This document shows, in pieces, positions 32,085 through 42,910 of a stretch of DNA of 64,000 nt. Location: contig JAHDVF020000192.1 in NCBI GenBank assembly GCA_022606425.2, forward strand, positions 248,001-312,000, read 5' to 3'. Both the position numbers and the translations under genes were made by a program. The DNA is from Lepidostoma basale (taxonomy: Eukaryota; Arthropoda; Insecta; Trichoptera; Lepidostomatidae). The notes under the pieces were generated by a model. It was given only the letters and a program-made list of their open reading frames with translations, did not search any database and was not told where the DNA came from. Position 1 is the first letter of the stretch. Each line of letters starts with the position of its first letter.

Positions 32085-32295
32085 ACCTTCGTGGCCGAAT
32101 CCTTTGACTGATACACTAAAGGTCCCGGATTCGATTCCCTGTGATGGCAGTGTTATTATCACATTGTCTTTGGTCTGGTGCAGAATTCACGGGACAATAA
32201 AATGGCGATAGATTAGCTATCTATCACATCGATTTGGCTCGCGCTGTAATAATGTGAAAAGCGATTCAACAAAATCATAATAATAATAATATCTT
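32085..32295 (+). mobile_element. SINE-1b copy, shortened
   Basis: Head CCTTCGTGGCCGAATCC (diverged), B box GGATTCGATTCCC, body, then a direct jump from CTATCACAT to CGATTTGGCTCGCGCTG. Microsatellite end. Confidence 0.75.
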
Positions 32296-32935
32296 ATTAA
32301 TTAAAATTAAATTTCAAGCTTTTACAATACAAGTATTTATGAAATTTGTTAAGAGTTTATTTGATAACTGAAACACTCGATTAACTAAAATAAATATGTT
32401 ATTGAGTTGTTAAAAATATCAACATTTTCTTTGTTATTTAACTTATCCTTTGTTTATTGAGTTGTTAAAAATATCGACTATTTCTTTCTTTCAACTAATT
32501 ATTTCAGATCTAAGATTTAAAGGTTAAAAAAAAATAAGTAGCTTTTTTATGTAATATTCCAAAAAAATTATCAGCTGATTTTATTTCCAGATAGGATAAA
32601 ATTAATTATTTGAAAACTTAAATTGTTTATTGCAAATTATTTCATATTAATAATGTGCTCTATTTGTTAATAATTATCATAACGTGTTTTCTAAAAAGAT
32701 TTATACCGTTTTATGTTTGTGACAGCCCTGCTCCGTTCGCGTTTTGGGATTCGTGTTTTGTTATGGGATATTTATTGGTGTGTTTGTATTTGCTTCTTAA
32801 TTTCACTGAAACTTCGATTGCGCTCTGAAATCGGAGAAATCTTTTATGATTCCGGTAATTGCTCGCCGTTAACTTAACTGCAATATCCAATATCTGCAGT
32901 ACTGTGATAATAAAAATATTTTTCAAAGTTCTCAC
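32296..32935. other. AT-rich non-coding
   Basis: Contains two near-identical 40-bp AT-rich stretches (TTGAGTTGTTAAAAATATC at 32403 and 32458). No gene. Confidence 0.4.
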
Positions 32936-32939
32936 TGTG

Positions 32940-33195
32940 TAACACGGCCAACCCCAAGGTAGACGACCCCCGGTCAGACCACCGAAGAGTTGAATCGACA
33001 GCTCGGAGTCGACCTCGCAGGAGGCGTATTGCTTGGTCCTGGTAGAAGGCAAACGTCTTGGCTGTGCAACATAAGGGACTGAACCGGGATGAGACATGTG
33101 GGGGAGCTGTTCCGGGTTGCGCAATATAGAGAAGCCTTCGCCGGAGTGATTGCCGACGTCAGGGGGACCTGATACGGCACGCGAAGAAGAAGAAG
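32940..33195 (+). mobile_element. LINE-B 3' fragment
   Basis: The plus frame gives GRRQTSWLCNIRD, TGMRHVGELFRVAQ and EAFAGVIADVRGT, matching LINE-B at 4510-4700, then GAAGAAGAAGAAGAT. Confidence 0.72.
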
Positions 33196-33209
33196 ATACA
33201 AAAATTGAA

Positions 33210-33560
33210 TTAGCTAATTGTATCTCAATAGAGACGAAGATGTAAATTATTTGGAAACAGAATATGGTGCTCGAGGCGTTTACAGGATTTATGACCTGTC
33301 ATTGGTTGGGTTAAGCGATCGCCTTATCAAATACAACATTCCCCATTCTGCCCTTCTAACGAACACCACGTCTGACAATTATTTTTGAAAGTTGTATATA
33401 TGCTACATGTTAAGAAACATTTCACATATTTTAGTTCAATCTACACTAGCGCCATCTATTGAGATTAGATGTAAGCATTAAGCAAAAAATCTTTATTAAT
33501 GTAATGTGAAGGGCCAGTATTTGTCTGCAAATATTTGTATACATTAAAAATAAATAAATA
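33210..33560 (+). repeat. R3 repeat, full-length
   Basis: Runs from TTGTATCTCAATAGAGACGA to CTAGCGCCATCTATTGAGAT and TAAGCATTAAGC, then the AGTATTTGTCTGCAAATATT extension. Confidence 0.65.
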
Positions 33561-33990
33561 AAATGACTTAATTAGATTTTTTTGTACGATATTCTTGAAC
33601 CAGGGTACTGCATAAGTATCTCGCGTTGAAACCTAAACGAGTGCGCTAATTCACACAGTGTAATGGAGAGGACACCAAGAGTCTATCCCGGCAGCACTAC
33701 TCTGTTGCAGAAACGAGCAGGTGGACTGTAAATAAGCAACGACACCCACTCACCTTCGCCGCGACAGGGACGAGCGGGATAGCTTTTTCATTAAAATTCT
33801 TCGTAGCAATAATGCCGGCAACTCTCTAAATTATTAATCTCTAGATCTTGTTGCTGTCATGCACGCTAATGTGTTCTCGGTAATTAAATATGTTCAAACG
33901 GATAACATTAATTTAAATCAGAAACTTACTCCAATCAGCAAATGTGACAGCGGCAGTTCAGAACGTACTTGGAGAAAATAAATAATTGAT
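33561..33990. other. non-coding, nothing recognised
   Basis: Balanced GC at 33640-33830. No gene or repeat recognised. Confidence 0.35.
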
Positions 33991-33995
33991 ATAAA

Positions 33996-34300
33996 CTAAC
34001 CAACTAACCATCACGCCATCTAATCGAATGGTGAAACAGGAAGGATGGACCGACTCCTTAACATTTATACATCGTATCATGCACGGAAGTCGATTTCTCC
34101 GAAACCTCACGTGGTCGACATTTAATAGTTTATTTATTTGATCATACCATGCTTTTAACGGGTCCTTTTCTATTTCTAGTTTCGTTTACGTCTTTTACAT
34201 ATAATTTCTTTACTATAGTTTGTACTTTAATTCATTCCATGTGTAGAAGCGATCATAATGACCATATCATTGTTTTATTCATAACACCTCCATTCATAAA
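33996..34300 (-). mobile_element. RTE LINE 3' fragment, diverged
   Basis: AACTAACCAACTAACCATCAC tail side; blocks to CCATGTGTAGAAGCGATCAT and CACCTCCATTCAT. Confidence 0.75.
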
Positions 34301-34385
34301 ATAATATCTCGACGGCGTTATTATTGCTTGCAACCCTTCTATTCATACACAACTTTTCATCAATTAAGCTACATTAAGATACCCA

Positions 34386-34590
34386 AGAAAGTACTTCTTC
34401 TTCTTCAAGTGCCCTGTCGGGTCCCCCAACGCTGACGATCACCTCGGCGAACTTGTCCCTGTCCTGCGCCGCCGGAACAGCTCCTCCGCACTTCGGATGC
34501 CGGTCTACTCTCTCACGTTTTGCAGCCAGGACATCTGTCTCCTACCAGGCCCTCGGCGTCCCTCAATTTTCCCCTCCAAATATAAAGTAC
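34386..34590 (-). mobile_element. LINE-B 3' fragment
   Basis: GTGCCCTGTCGGGTCCCCCAA, CGCTGACGATCACC, CTGTCCTGCGCCGCCGGAAC and CAGCCAGGACATCTGTCTCC parallel 4490-4700. Noticeably GC-richer than the other copies. Confidence 0.72.
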
Positions 34591-34734
34591 AAAACAATCA
34601 AATAAATTCAATAATTTTTAAACCGAAATCAATATTAAAAAATGCTTTTAGAATCACCTAACACTAATGGATCATACGTATAATATAGTATCATAAATCT
34701 TCAACCTCCACCATTATCATTTCTTATACTCGTT

Positions 34735-34850
34735 TAAACTCAACAAACTATGATGTAGATACCAGAAGGTGACAGCGAGCTGCCGAAACCGGTCGAAACC
34801 ATAAACCTAAGTGGAATTAACTAAATAAATACTGTTAAAAAATATAAAAA
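34735..34850 (+). repeat. PLE-7 end
   Basis: AGAAGGTGACAGCGAGCTGCC, then GAAACCGGTC, GAAACCATAAACC and AAGTGGAATTAAC. Similar orders lie at 42300-42345, 57165-57245 and 60950-61035. A CAGC/GCUG stem precedes CC-GAAA, so the fold is like the others but the CUGANGA box is weak. Confidence 0.45.
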
Positions 34851-35024
34851 AATATTTTCATTATTTACAATGAACTTCTTTCTACCAATAAATCAAAATA
34901 AAAACACAGCATTAATAAGATGAAACCTTATAATCCAGATAAAAAACATAATACATTTCTACTTTGGGAATTAATTAAACATTTTTTAGACCACTTTTTT
35001 TATAAAAAAAATATTAAAATACAC

Positions 35025-35058
35025 GACATGTTTCAGAGGATACTTCCTCCATCTTCAG
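35025..35058 (-). ncRNA. hammerhead ribozyme-like motif, PLE-3 left
   Basis: Minus strand: stem I (UACAC/GUGUA), CUGAAGA, one U, stem II, GAAA, stem III (ACAUGU) and GUC. The box fits the CUGANGA consensus and stem I pairs perfectly for 5 bp. Confidence 0.62.
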
Positions 35059-35132
35059 GTGTAAAAAATATAACCAAAACAAAACAAAGGAAGACTTATA
35101 ATTTTTTTTTGTTTTGGTTATATTTTTTACAC

Positions 35133-35166
35133 CTGAAGATGGAGGAGGTATCCTCTGAAACATGTC
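35133..35166 (+). ncRNA. hammerhead ribozyme-like motif, PLE-3 right
   Basis: CUGAAGA, one extra U, a 6-bp stem II (GGAGGA/UCCUCU, loop GGUA), GAAA, 3-bp stem III within ACAUGU, GUC. Stem I is 5 bp (UACAC before the box, GUGUA after the GUC). All three stems are present. The extra base before stem II is the only departure from the textbook core. Confidence 0.65.
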
Positions 35167-35232
35167 GTGTATTTTAATATTTTTTTATTAAAAAAGTGGT
35201 CTAAACAATGTTTAATTAATTCCCAAAGTAGA

Positions 35233-35275
35233 TTACTATGGAATCCCACAGTGTTAATGCCTTAACTTTCAATAA
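35233..35275 (-). repeat. PLE flank motif, inverted
   Basis: CTATGGAATCCCACAGTGTTA, then ATGCCTTAACTTTCAATAA, is the complement of 27121-27165. It abuts the PLE-3 foldback. Confidence 0.55.
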
Positions 35276-35289
35276 TACATTTCATATTA

Positions 35290-35875
35290 TAATGTATTTT
35301 CTAGATATTTTGCGAAGAATTGCGTACGGCAGTAACACGAATGTGAGTCCAAATACGAGTTCGATATACTCGAAAACTCACACTCGCCTAAGTTCAAAGT
35401 TGAACCTCAATTTGTCCGGTCGGGTGGACTTCTTGGGCTGTCGCCGGCTTGGGCGGATTCTCTCACCTGGGTGGGCGGCGGGCGAACTGCTCCGTGCACC
35501 GCCTACCGTCCATTATTACAACTATCTCCATTCCGCACCCGCGCTCCAAGAGATTCAAAAAGATTTCACAGTTGATTTTATATTTTGCTTTTCATTCAGA
35601 TGTGTTATTTGCTAGATATATGGTACATACAGAAGAAATAAGATATACAAGGCAGATGAATGCCTCCTCATGAAATGAATTGATTGACAAGTGTGATATG
35701 TACAATATAGTTTGCTATTAAATAGTTAGCAGATAAGAATGGATTTGTGAGAAGTGTTTACCCACTTACCCATTTCATCAAACTTATTAAGGAATTCTTT
35801 GTGAACTCCGCCATTTTTGCGGGTGTCCACCTTTATGTTCGTGATGGTTATCCTCGCTTACTCTCAACTTACCCA
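35290..35875. other. single-copy island
   Basis: 35400-35540 is GC-rich (GGGTGGGCGGCGGGCGAACT) and single-copy. The plus frames are not recognised. Confidence 0.4.
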
Positions 35876-35879
35876 AAGA

Positions 35880-36020
35880 AAACGCTCACACGGTGGCCAG
35901 AGGAAGCGCTTTAGGGACTCCCTTTAAGGAAACCTACAAAAGACTGACATCGACTGTGATTGCTGGGAAAAGACCGCAGAGGACAGACCTAGGTGGAGAA
36001 CAGCAGTACATAAAGGGCAC
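35880..36020 (+). mobile_element. LINE-G post-RT fragment
   Basis: One frame reads RGQRKRFRDSL, QKTDIDCDCWEKTAEDRPRW and RTAVHKGHT, a standard LINE ending. It abuts an RTE-A copy with no spacer. Confidence 0.65.
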
Positions 36021-36021
36021 A

Positions 36022-36385
36022 CAAGAATGAAAATATAAAAAGTGAATGCGGTGCGGTGAATGATGGTGTGATGTTATGAACAAAATAACGAAAGGATCGT
36101 TAAGATGGTTTGGACCATGGAAAGAATGAATGAAGAAAGAATGGTAAAAAAAGTTAATGGGACTAGAAATAGAAGAAGACCGAGGAAAACGTGGCATGAT
36201 CAAATCAATCAAATATTGAATGTCGACCACGTGAGGAGTCAGAGAAATCGACGCGCGTGCATGATACGATGTATAAATGTTGAGGAATCGAGATAAATAT
36301 GTCAGGAAAGAAAAGTGTGGCAGTCCATTCTTTCTGCCTACCCCTTCAGGGAGACGGCGTGATGGTCAGTCAGTTTAACTATCAT
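36022..36385 (+). mobile_element. RTE-A LINE 3' fragment
   Basis: Starts at GAATGAAAATATAAAAAGTG. The plus frame at 36105-36296 reads ERMNEERMVKKVNGTRNRRR and KTWHDQINQILNVDHVRSQR. The LYVND codons are deleted. The end is GGCGTGATGGTCAGTCAGT. Confidence 0.85.
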
Positions 36386-36545
36386 ATTGATTCTCATGAC
36401 GTGTGATAGGTATATAATCTATAGCCATTTTATTGTGAGAGTGAGAGTGTAACAATCACACTACCATCGCCGGGAATCGAACCTGGGACCTTCGTTGTGC
36501 CAATCCTGGCTCTTGCCACTTTGCCACGAAGGCCGATTTATTGTA
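36386..36545 (-). mobile_element. SINE-1 copy, shortened
   Basis: ATTGATTCTCATGACGTGTG, CATTTTATTGTGAGAGTGAG (body deleted), GGGAATCGAACCTGGGACC (B box) and CCACGAAGGCCG (head end). Confidence 0.75.
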
Positions 36546-37100
36546 CTCTTAACATCGTATCTCGGATCGTTCTCATCGTTCTTAAATATAAATATCTTAA
36601 GTTAAAATGCGAATATAAAAAAATTACTAAAAACTTCATTGTTTACTTACATAGTTATAATTTTATACGTTTCGCTTGTTTCTTAGATAATTGAGTTCAT
36701 ACCTTATATAAAATCTTTTTTGCTTTGGCTCTAATATTTTCTTTAATAAAAACAAAGTTTTAATGAGAGTATAAGCCTTTTTTATAAAGTTATATTATCT
36801 GATAAATCATACCAGAGTAAAACACAATCTTGGTTTTTTGCACGAACATGTATCTGAACCAAAACCAGGCGTACTGTCTGGAGATAATTGGATATTACAT
36901 TATCTTATATTATGTATAGTTATCAAGTTTGCTTCCAGTAAACCATTAAGATAGTTATTTTTACATAATTTTTGATAATGAAATTTAAAAACATTAGAAA
37001 TATAACAATAAAAATACGTTTTATCAAACCACAGAATGGTAATTGAGGGCTAATCATTACAAAGGGGCCAAGTATCAATCATGAGTTTTTAATCCCAATT
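36546..37100. other. AT-rich non-coding
   Basis: Nothing recognised. Confidence 0.4.
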
Positions 37101-37104
37101 GGTG

Positions 37105-37495
37105 TCAACATAACTAACTAACTAACCATCACGACGTGTCCCCGAATGGGTTGGCAGAAAGAATGGACTGCCACACTTTTCTTTCCTGACATATTTCTCT
37201 CGCTTCCTCAACATTCATACATCATGTCATGCACGCGCGACTCCTAACGTGGCCGATATTCAATATTTGATTTATTTTATCGTGCCACGTTTTCCTCGGT
37301 CTTCATCTATTTCTAGTTCCATTTACATAGTTAACATGTACATTTTTTTATCATTATTTCTTCATTTATTCTTTCCATGTGACAAAACCATCTTAATGAT
37401 CCTTTCATAATTTTGTTCATTACACCATCGCATTCACATCATATATTTTCATCATACACAGAGTTTCCACACATTCGTCTTCGAACTCATTTCTA
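37105..37495 (-). mobile_element. RTE-A LINE 3' fragment
   Basis: Tail ACTAACTAACTAACC, then blocks to the YSVYD/RMCG codons. Small deletions in the HVRSQRN and SNENIRSE blocks. Confidence 0.85.
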
Positions 37496-37531
37496 CGTTA
37501 AAAACATTATTTAAATAATTTCAAATTAAGT

Positions 37532-37915
37532 ATGTGTGGTAGAACGATATACGACAGAATCTCAATAAGAAAGGAATGTAGAGCGAAAGAAGGTATTATG
37601 AACAAAATTATGAGAGAATCACTGCGTTGGTTCGGACATATGGAACGCATGGATGGAGAAAGAATGGTTAAGAAAGTATACGTTAATGATGTAAATGGGG
37701 TACGAAGTCGAGGCAGACCGAGGAAAACATGGCATGACCAAATTAATCAAATTTTAAAGGTTGGTCATGTTAGAAGTCGGAGGAATCGACTCGTTGTATG
37801 AATGTGGAGGAAGCTAGAGAGGTTTGTCAGGATAGAGTAGTGTGGCGGTCCATTCTCTCTGCCTATCCCTTCGGGGAAACGGCGTGATGGTTTTGTTTAT
37901 TTGTTTGTTTTTGTT
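37532..37915 (+). mobile_element. RTE-B LINE 3' fragment, best copy
   Basis: The frame at 37532-37801 reads MCGRTIYDRISIRKECRAKE, IMRESLRWFGHMERMDGERM, KKVYVNDVNGVRSRGRPRKT and WHDQINQILKVGHVRSRRNR, then breaks. It ends CCCTTCGGGGAAACGGCGTG with tail TTTTGTTTATTTGTTTG. It lies back to back with the RTE-A copy at 37105-37495. Confidence 0.88.
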
Positions 37916-38350
37916 CAAATTATCAGATATTACGATATATTTTATAAGATTGTTGATTGTTGAAAAGTATATTTAAAATGTCATACTATTTAGTTAATTT
38001 GTTTACGGTGTACTCGTATGCTTCTTTAATAGAATATTAATTAAGAGATATAAATCTCTCAAAGTTCAAAGTAAACAAAAAACGTCTTCGAAATTTAAAA
38101 AAAAAATACACGGGAGTACCCACCTGGAAGGTGTTTTAAGGAGATTCAGGTTTATTCAATTTCATTACTTACCTTCTGATTCCATGAATATTTTTCTTTC
38201 AATAAATAAACTAAAGGGAAGAAATAAAATTCGTTTGAATTGTGAAAAAGAACTCGAATTACGAAATATCAAAGTATCGATACTGATGTATTTCTATTCT
38301 GCGTACCTATCGATTAATTAATTTAAAAGAAGAAACCAAAAAAGATACTT
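37916..38350. other. AT-rich non-coding
   Basis: Nothing recognised. Confidence 0.4.
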
Positions 38351-38356
38351 TGGCAG

Positions 38357-38443
38357 TGGCAGTGCACAATGGTGTTCTTCTACCGACCCTTATGTATGAA
38401 AGCGAATCATGGAACTGGCAAAAGAAGGATGAAAGTAGAATAA
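38357..38443 (+). mobile_element. RTE-A internal scrap
   Basis: GGCAGTGCACAATGGTGTTCT to AAGGATGAAAGTAGAATAAG (TLMYESESWNWQKKDESRI). No 3' tail, so it is a deletion remnant. Confidence 0.75.
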
Positions 38444-38599
38444 GTGATCGATGTGTATTATTTTATTGTTAAAATTTTGAATATTTAAAATTGTCATAAC
38501 CTAAACATGTCTGTGAAAAGTGTAATGAAGTGTTGTAAAAAAAGTGCAGTTATTATATATATTTATTCAAATATGAATCCACAACACAAGGTAAAAGCG

Positions 38600-38757
38600 A
38601 TTATAGAAGTAAGTCTCTCGCCATTTTATTGTAACGTGAATTCTATACCAGACTAAAGACATTGTGACAATCACACTGCCATCTCCGGGAATCGAATCCG
38701 GGACCTTCGTTATGACAGTCATAGTTCTTGCCACACTTCCACAAAAGTCGTTTATGG
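38600..38757 (-). mobile_element. SINE-1 copy, 5' part
   Basis: CTCGCCATTTTATTGTAACGT, AATTCTATACCAGAC and CGGGAATCGAATCCGGGACC to CCACAAAAGTCGT on the minus strand. Confidence 0.75.
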
Positions 38758-39415
38758 CAGTTATAATTTTTTTTTTTTTTTTAATATACGACCCTTGTTA
38801 ATGTATTTTCTTGGTGGCCTCTATGGTGGACTATTTCATTATTTGATAAAATTTTATGCAAGGTGGTTGAAATCCGTTATCCCCATCTTTACGATTATGT
38901 CTTAGCGATATCAATATCCCAACACAGGCACATATTTTCACCCGGCAGACAGGTAATCCCGTTCGCCTCGCCGCCGCGCCGCCCGCGTCCTTCCATAGTG
39001 CCATGACGGGACAAGACTGGCGGATCGAATATTAATTTCGACGTGATTGAGCACGAACATCATTCACCAGAAAGTGTCTGCAAGTTGACGAGATACCCGT
39101 AATGAATATTCATGCCCTCGCACCGTACTTCGCACGCGAGCAAATAAGACAACAAAAGGTGCTGAAATCATCGAGTCATTCGATACCACGGCGGAATCAA
39201 AAGAATTTTAAATTCGCTCAAGATTATTGAAGAGCTGTTGCTGAAATTCAACTTGACAGTGCTGTAAAAATTAATATAATGCAACACACTCCAATAGATA
39301 TTCAGCAGAGGCGAAGCTACAAGGCAAATCCCCAAAAAAATGTTTCTCACATATATCATCTTCATAAGTACAGTACAGAATAAGTATCGCGGACAAGGTG
39401 AGAATCACCACTATC
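38758..39415. other. single-copy island
   Basis: 38935-39150 is GC-rich and single-copy (CTCGCCGCCGCGCCGCCCGC). No gene recognised. Confidence 0.4.
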
Positions 39416-39492
39416 AGGACTAGAACAGGAATGTCGGACATCATCTGAATAGTGGCAGCGCTAAAATGGTGCTGGGTAGGCCATGTCGCCAG

Positions 39493-39742
39493 CAGTGGCG
39501 TTACTACCATAGAAGCCCAGAAGCCCGGCTTGCGTAAGAAATATTGAATCAAAACCCCCAAATCTAAAAAAATCGTGCCCCCGCATAAACCTACAACCCA
39601 CCAAATCACATTTCAACAATGTTCGCATCAAACGTAAGAGTAATAGCCACAAGAGCTGAACCTAAGCAAGCGAGAAGAGGTTTTGATTAAAAATTTCTTA
39701 CGCAAGCTGGGCTTCTGGGCTTCTATGGCAGTACCGCCACTG
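39493..39742. mobile_element. hAT element, 250 bp, 8-bp TSD
   Basis: Ends CAGTGGCG...CGCCACTG. Inverted arms extend over about 65 bp (ACCATAGAAGCCCAGAAGCCC). The 8-bp direct repeat GTCGCCAG flanks it at 39485-39492 and 39743-39750, diagnostic of hAT insertion. The interior is a piece of Jockey 3' sequence, not a transposase. Confidence 0.85.
39565..39690 (+). mobile_element. Jockey-type 3' fragment inside hAT
   Basis: TGCCCCCGCATAAACCTACAA, CACCAAATCACATTTCAACAA and AATAGCCACAAGAGCTGAACC match 53310-53410 and the complement of 46930-47070. Confidence 0.7.
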
Positions 39743-39925
39743 GTCGCCAGCAGCTCAGACGATAGATGTACAAAACGCCTCATTTGCAGCTGTTCTAGAA
39801 CTGGTAATCGAAACCCAGAAAGTCCCTTACTTTGATGGAAGGATGACATTAAAGAGACCACCCAGGATCGACTGATACGGGAGCAGAACTACGCCTAAGA
39901 ATGAATGGATACATGCTGATGATGA

Positions 39926-40310
39926 TGTACAATGCAAATCCTGCCAAAGGATCCTAAATGTCAAATGGCAGTACAAACCTATAAATGACAGCATACTTTC
40001 TGAGGTCAATATGACGAGTGTTGAGGCTGCAACAATTCAAAGACAACTTCACTGGGCTGGCCATTCATGAGAATATCTGAGACTAGACCCGCAAAGAAAG
40101 TTCTGTACTCCCACCTGATCCAATGGAAACATTCACACGGATATCAGAGGATACACTACAAAGACTCCCTAAAAGCCAACTTCCAAAGGACTAACCTGAA
40201 TATTGAATGCTGGAAAAGACTGCAGAAGACACTAGGAAAGAACAGTGTGGCGTTTCAATATACTCGTATATGCCTATACTACACCTTCGAAAGTGAATGT
40301 TTGAATCCAT
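39926..40310 (+). mobile_element. LINE-G post-RT fragment
   Basis: The order CQRILNVKWQYKPINDSIL, NMTSVEAATIQRQLHWAGHS, HYKDSLKANFQRTNLNIECW and LGKNSVAFQYTR follows the common ILNIKWxDKIxDxEVL...MLxxxQLRWAGH...YKDSLK pattern of LINE tails, with frame breaks. Confidence 0.72.
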
Positions 40311-41175
40311 AGAAATTATTTTCATTGTATGTTATATAACTCCATAGTGTTAACGCCTAATGTTTATCAAGAGGTCCAAATCCATATACGAAACGAGCAT
40401 TTTATGATAGTGTATTGATCTGTATTTAAATGGTTTACAAATTTAACGTTGCGTGCAAAATATAGGGTACTTATTAAAATTTAATACATAATATAAATAT
40501 GTACTTCAAATTTTCATTAAAAAATTAAGTAATTTTAATCACACAGTAATTTGTCGATTTCAGATTTTGCATGATATTAATAATTTATATTTGGCATTAA
40601 AAATATATACAAAAGTCTCTGGCATACATAATTTCGAAGAGACTAAACAAACTTGAGTCAAAACTTAATATAACCAATAACGATTAATATCCGGCCTCGG
40701 AGACGGTTGGTAATGACTTTACTTAACTGAGAAATAAATCTTTCCGTAACTCGATCCTTTTCCTTCGAACTCAACTATTAGCTTCCCTCTCGTGGTGTAA
40801 TATCGTGGTTAAGAGATATATGGTTAAACACCGCATCATTTATTGTCGCAGCCAATGGGTTAACCCAGTAATGAAAGAAGTATAGGACAGCGGCAGTGGC
40901 GTGCGGATCAGAGGCGGGTGGTGAAAATAGTTATAAAAGAATAATATAATCTAACTGAAAACACTTGCGTGTTTTTTGTTGTCGTTTTTTAGTGAGATTG
41001 TTATTATTATCTTCGAAACGTTATATTATTCGAACTTTTGGACATTTGAAGATGATTATTTTTTTAAATTTTGGTTCTATATTTTTTAAATCATAATAAT
41101 CAATTGATCGTCAACCTTCATTGCGACTACTTCTGGCTTTACCATAGAATATCGAAACAATAGTTTCAACACGTA
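40311..41175. other. AT-rich non-coding
   Basis: Carries a PLE flank motif, inverted, at about 40330-40355 (ACTCCATAGTGTTAACGCC). An orphan CAGTGGCGTGCGGATC near 40889 resembles a hAT end, but I find no partner. Confidence 0.4.
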
Positions 41176-41179
41176 CCTA

Positions 41180-41965
41180 TTTTTATATATTTACGTGTAC
41201 AATTGTATTGAATATATCTTACTATTTCTCTTTTTCTTTTTTATATACTTTATATATATAATACTTACAATTAGGGTCAAAGCACCAATGAATGATCGTT
41301 TAAGGTTCAGCTTGTACTGAAATCCACATTAAAGGCATTAATTTCATTATTTCAGTGTACAAAATATAATAAAACAATAAAAAACACATTGACTTCTCTA
41401 AATTCTCTAATTTTTTTATTGAAATATGAGTATTACTATTAAAATTAATATTTCTCTAAAAAAAATAGCACAATCACCAGTAATTGACCACTTCGGGTTA
41501 TATTGATACAATACATAGATTTTGTTGCATTGTCACATTATAAAACACACTAACATATAAAAATATGAAAATATTCAAAGAATTGCATAAGAAATAACAT
41601 TAAAAAAAAAACTTACCACACTTTTCCTTATAAAAAACTACTAACAATCTCAAAACAACAACGGGAAGACGCACTTTTACCGTTTGACAAGGCACAGATC
41701 AAAACTGATAGTTTTGTTTCTTACCAACAGTTGTCTCTGCCTACCTCTTTTGTCATAGTTTCTTGGGATTAAAGTTTTTTGACTGGACACATACAGCAAT
41801 CCTTATTATATTTTGTTTTATTAACCAACGGTCATTTACTGGGGGGCGGTCAAATACTGGTGCTTCGACCCTACGTTGTAAGTGTTTTATATACAAAGTA
41901 TAAAAAGAGAAATAAAGCATCTACAACACAAAGTATGGCAAACATAGAAGAAATATCTTACTATA
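41180..41965. repeat. PLE-4-like inverted remnant
   Basis: TATACTTTATATATATAATAC, TTAGGGTCAAAGCACCAATG on the left faces CTGGTGCTTCGACCCTACGTT, TATACAAAGTATAAAAAGAG on the right. The right arm also matches 45575-45610 (CGCCATACTTTGTGTTGTAG). Confidence 0.45.
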
Positions 41966-42460
41966 TTTATTCTCGCTTGTTCTTCTATTTCTTCGCAAAA
42001 ATGCACACATATAGTAATTTTGCAATATTTTCTTCGTCTTCTTTTTGTTCCTCTCTTACCAGTAGTTGGTTTACATAATGGCTATTCTTAGTTTCGATGC
42101 AGCAGCTCTAAATAAGGATTTTTTTACTGCAACTGAACAATGAAAGTATTCATGTTACCTGTGCTTGATGATTATAGTAATTTCTCTTTTCTTTCTTTAT
42201 TCAATATTTTATTTTATTAATTAATTTCAGTTATTAATATTTTTCTTGATCGGATTCGGCTGTGATACTGCCAACGTCTGACGCCGTATAAAAGTACGTA
42301 ACTTAGATATAAATATCTAATGATAGCAATATTGCTGCCGAAACCGATCAATAACAGTTTATCTACTATGACTTAAACAATCAAACTAATATATTAAACT
42401 ATTTTGGTAGTGATATCCTATTTAATATTATTCCTCCCTTTTTTTCAAAAAGTCTAAAAT
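41966..42460. other. non-coding with a PLE-7-like motif
   Basis: 42310-42350 reads CTAATGATAGCAATATTGCT then GCCGAAACCGATC, a stem AGCAA/UUGCU before CC-GAAA as in PLE-7. Otherwise nothing. Confidence 0.4.
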
Positions 42461-42461
42461 T

Positions 42462-42910
42462 AACTAACTAACCATCATGCCGTCTCCCCGAAGAGGTAGG
42501 CAGTAAGAATGGACTGCCACACTTTTCTTTCCTGACATATTTCTCTCGCTTCCTCAACATTCATACACCGTGTCATGCACGCGCGTCGATTTCTCTGACT
42601 CCTCACGTGGCCGACATTCAATATTTGATTTATTTGATCGCGCCACGGTTTCCTCGGTCTCCCTCTATTTCTGGTTCCATTTACATCATTAATATATCTT
42701 TTTTTTACTATTCTTTCTTCATTCATTCTTTACATATGTCCAAACCATCTTAATGATCCTTTCATTATTTTGTTCATGACACCATCATTCGCACCGCATT
42801 CACTTCTTATATTTTCATTCGACACTCTATCATACACAGCGTATCCACACATTCGTCTAAGACATCTCATTTCTACTGCATTTATTCTACCTTCATCCTT
42901 CTTTTGCCAG
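42462..42910 (-). mobile_element. RTE-A LINE 3' fragment, long
   Basis: The minus frame at 42475-42726 reads MNEERIVKKRYINDVNGTRN, RGRPRKPWRDQINQILNVGH and RACMTRCMNVEEAREICQER to LFGETA. It extends to the KDEGRIN region. Confidence 0.88.

Larger units (their letters stand above)
34958..35232. mobile_element. PLE-3 foldback, two head-to-head ribozyme units
   Basis: A near-perfect inverted repeat with arms of about 125 bp (TCTACTTTGGGAATTAATTAA ... its complement) and a centre of about 20 nt. Each arm holds one complete hammerhead-like motif (35025-35058 on -, 35133-35166 on +). Single-stranded DNA or RNA from either strand would form a long hairpin. Confidence 0.7.
39420..39925 (+). mobile_element. 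LINE-D post-RT fragment split by hAT
   Basis: VAALKWCWVGHVAS is interrupted at 39492 and continues at 39751 as SDDRCTKRLI, then NPESPLL, WKDDIKETTQDR. Removal of the insert and one 8-bp repeat restores the LINE reading order seen at 20161-20545. Confidence 0.75.

Noticed and set aside
37105..37915. Twin-primed RTE insertion (minus then plus parts)
   Set aside because: The two halves belong to different subfamilies (A and B) and overlap in content, so these are two insertions.
40885..40915. hAT end CAGTGGCGTGCGG
   Set aside because: No inverted partner or 8-bp duplication found nearby.
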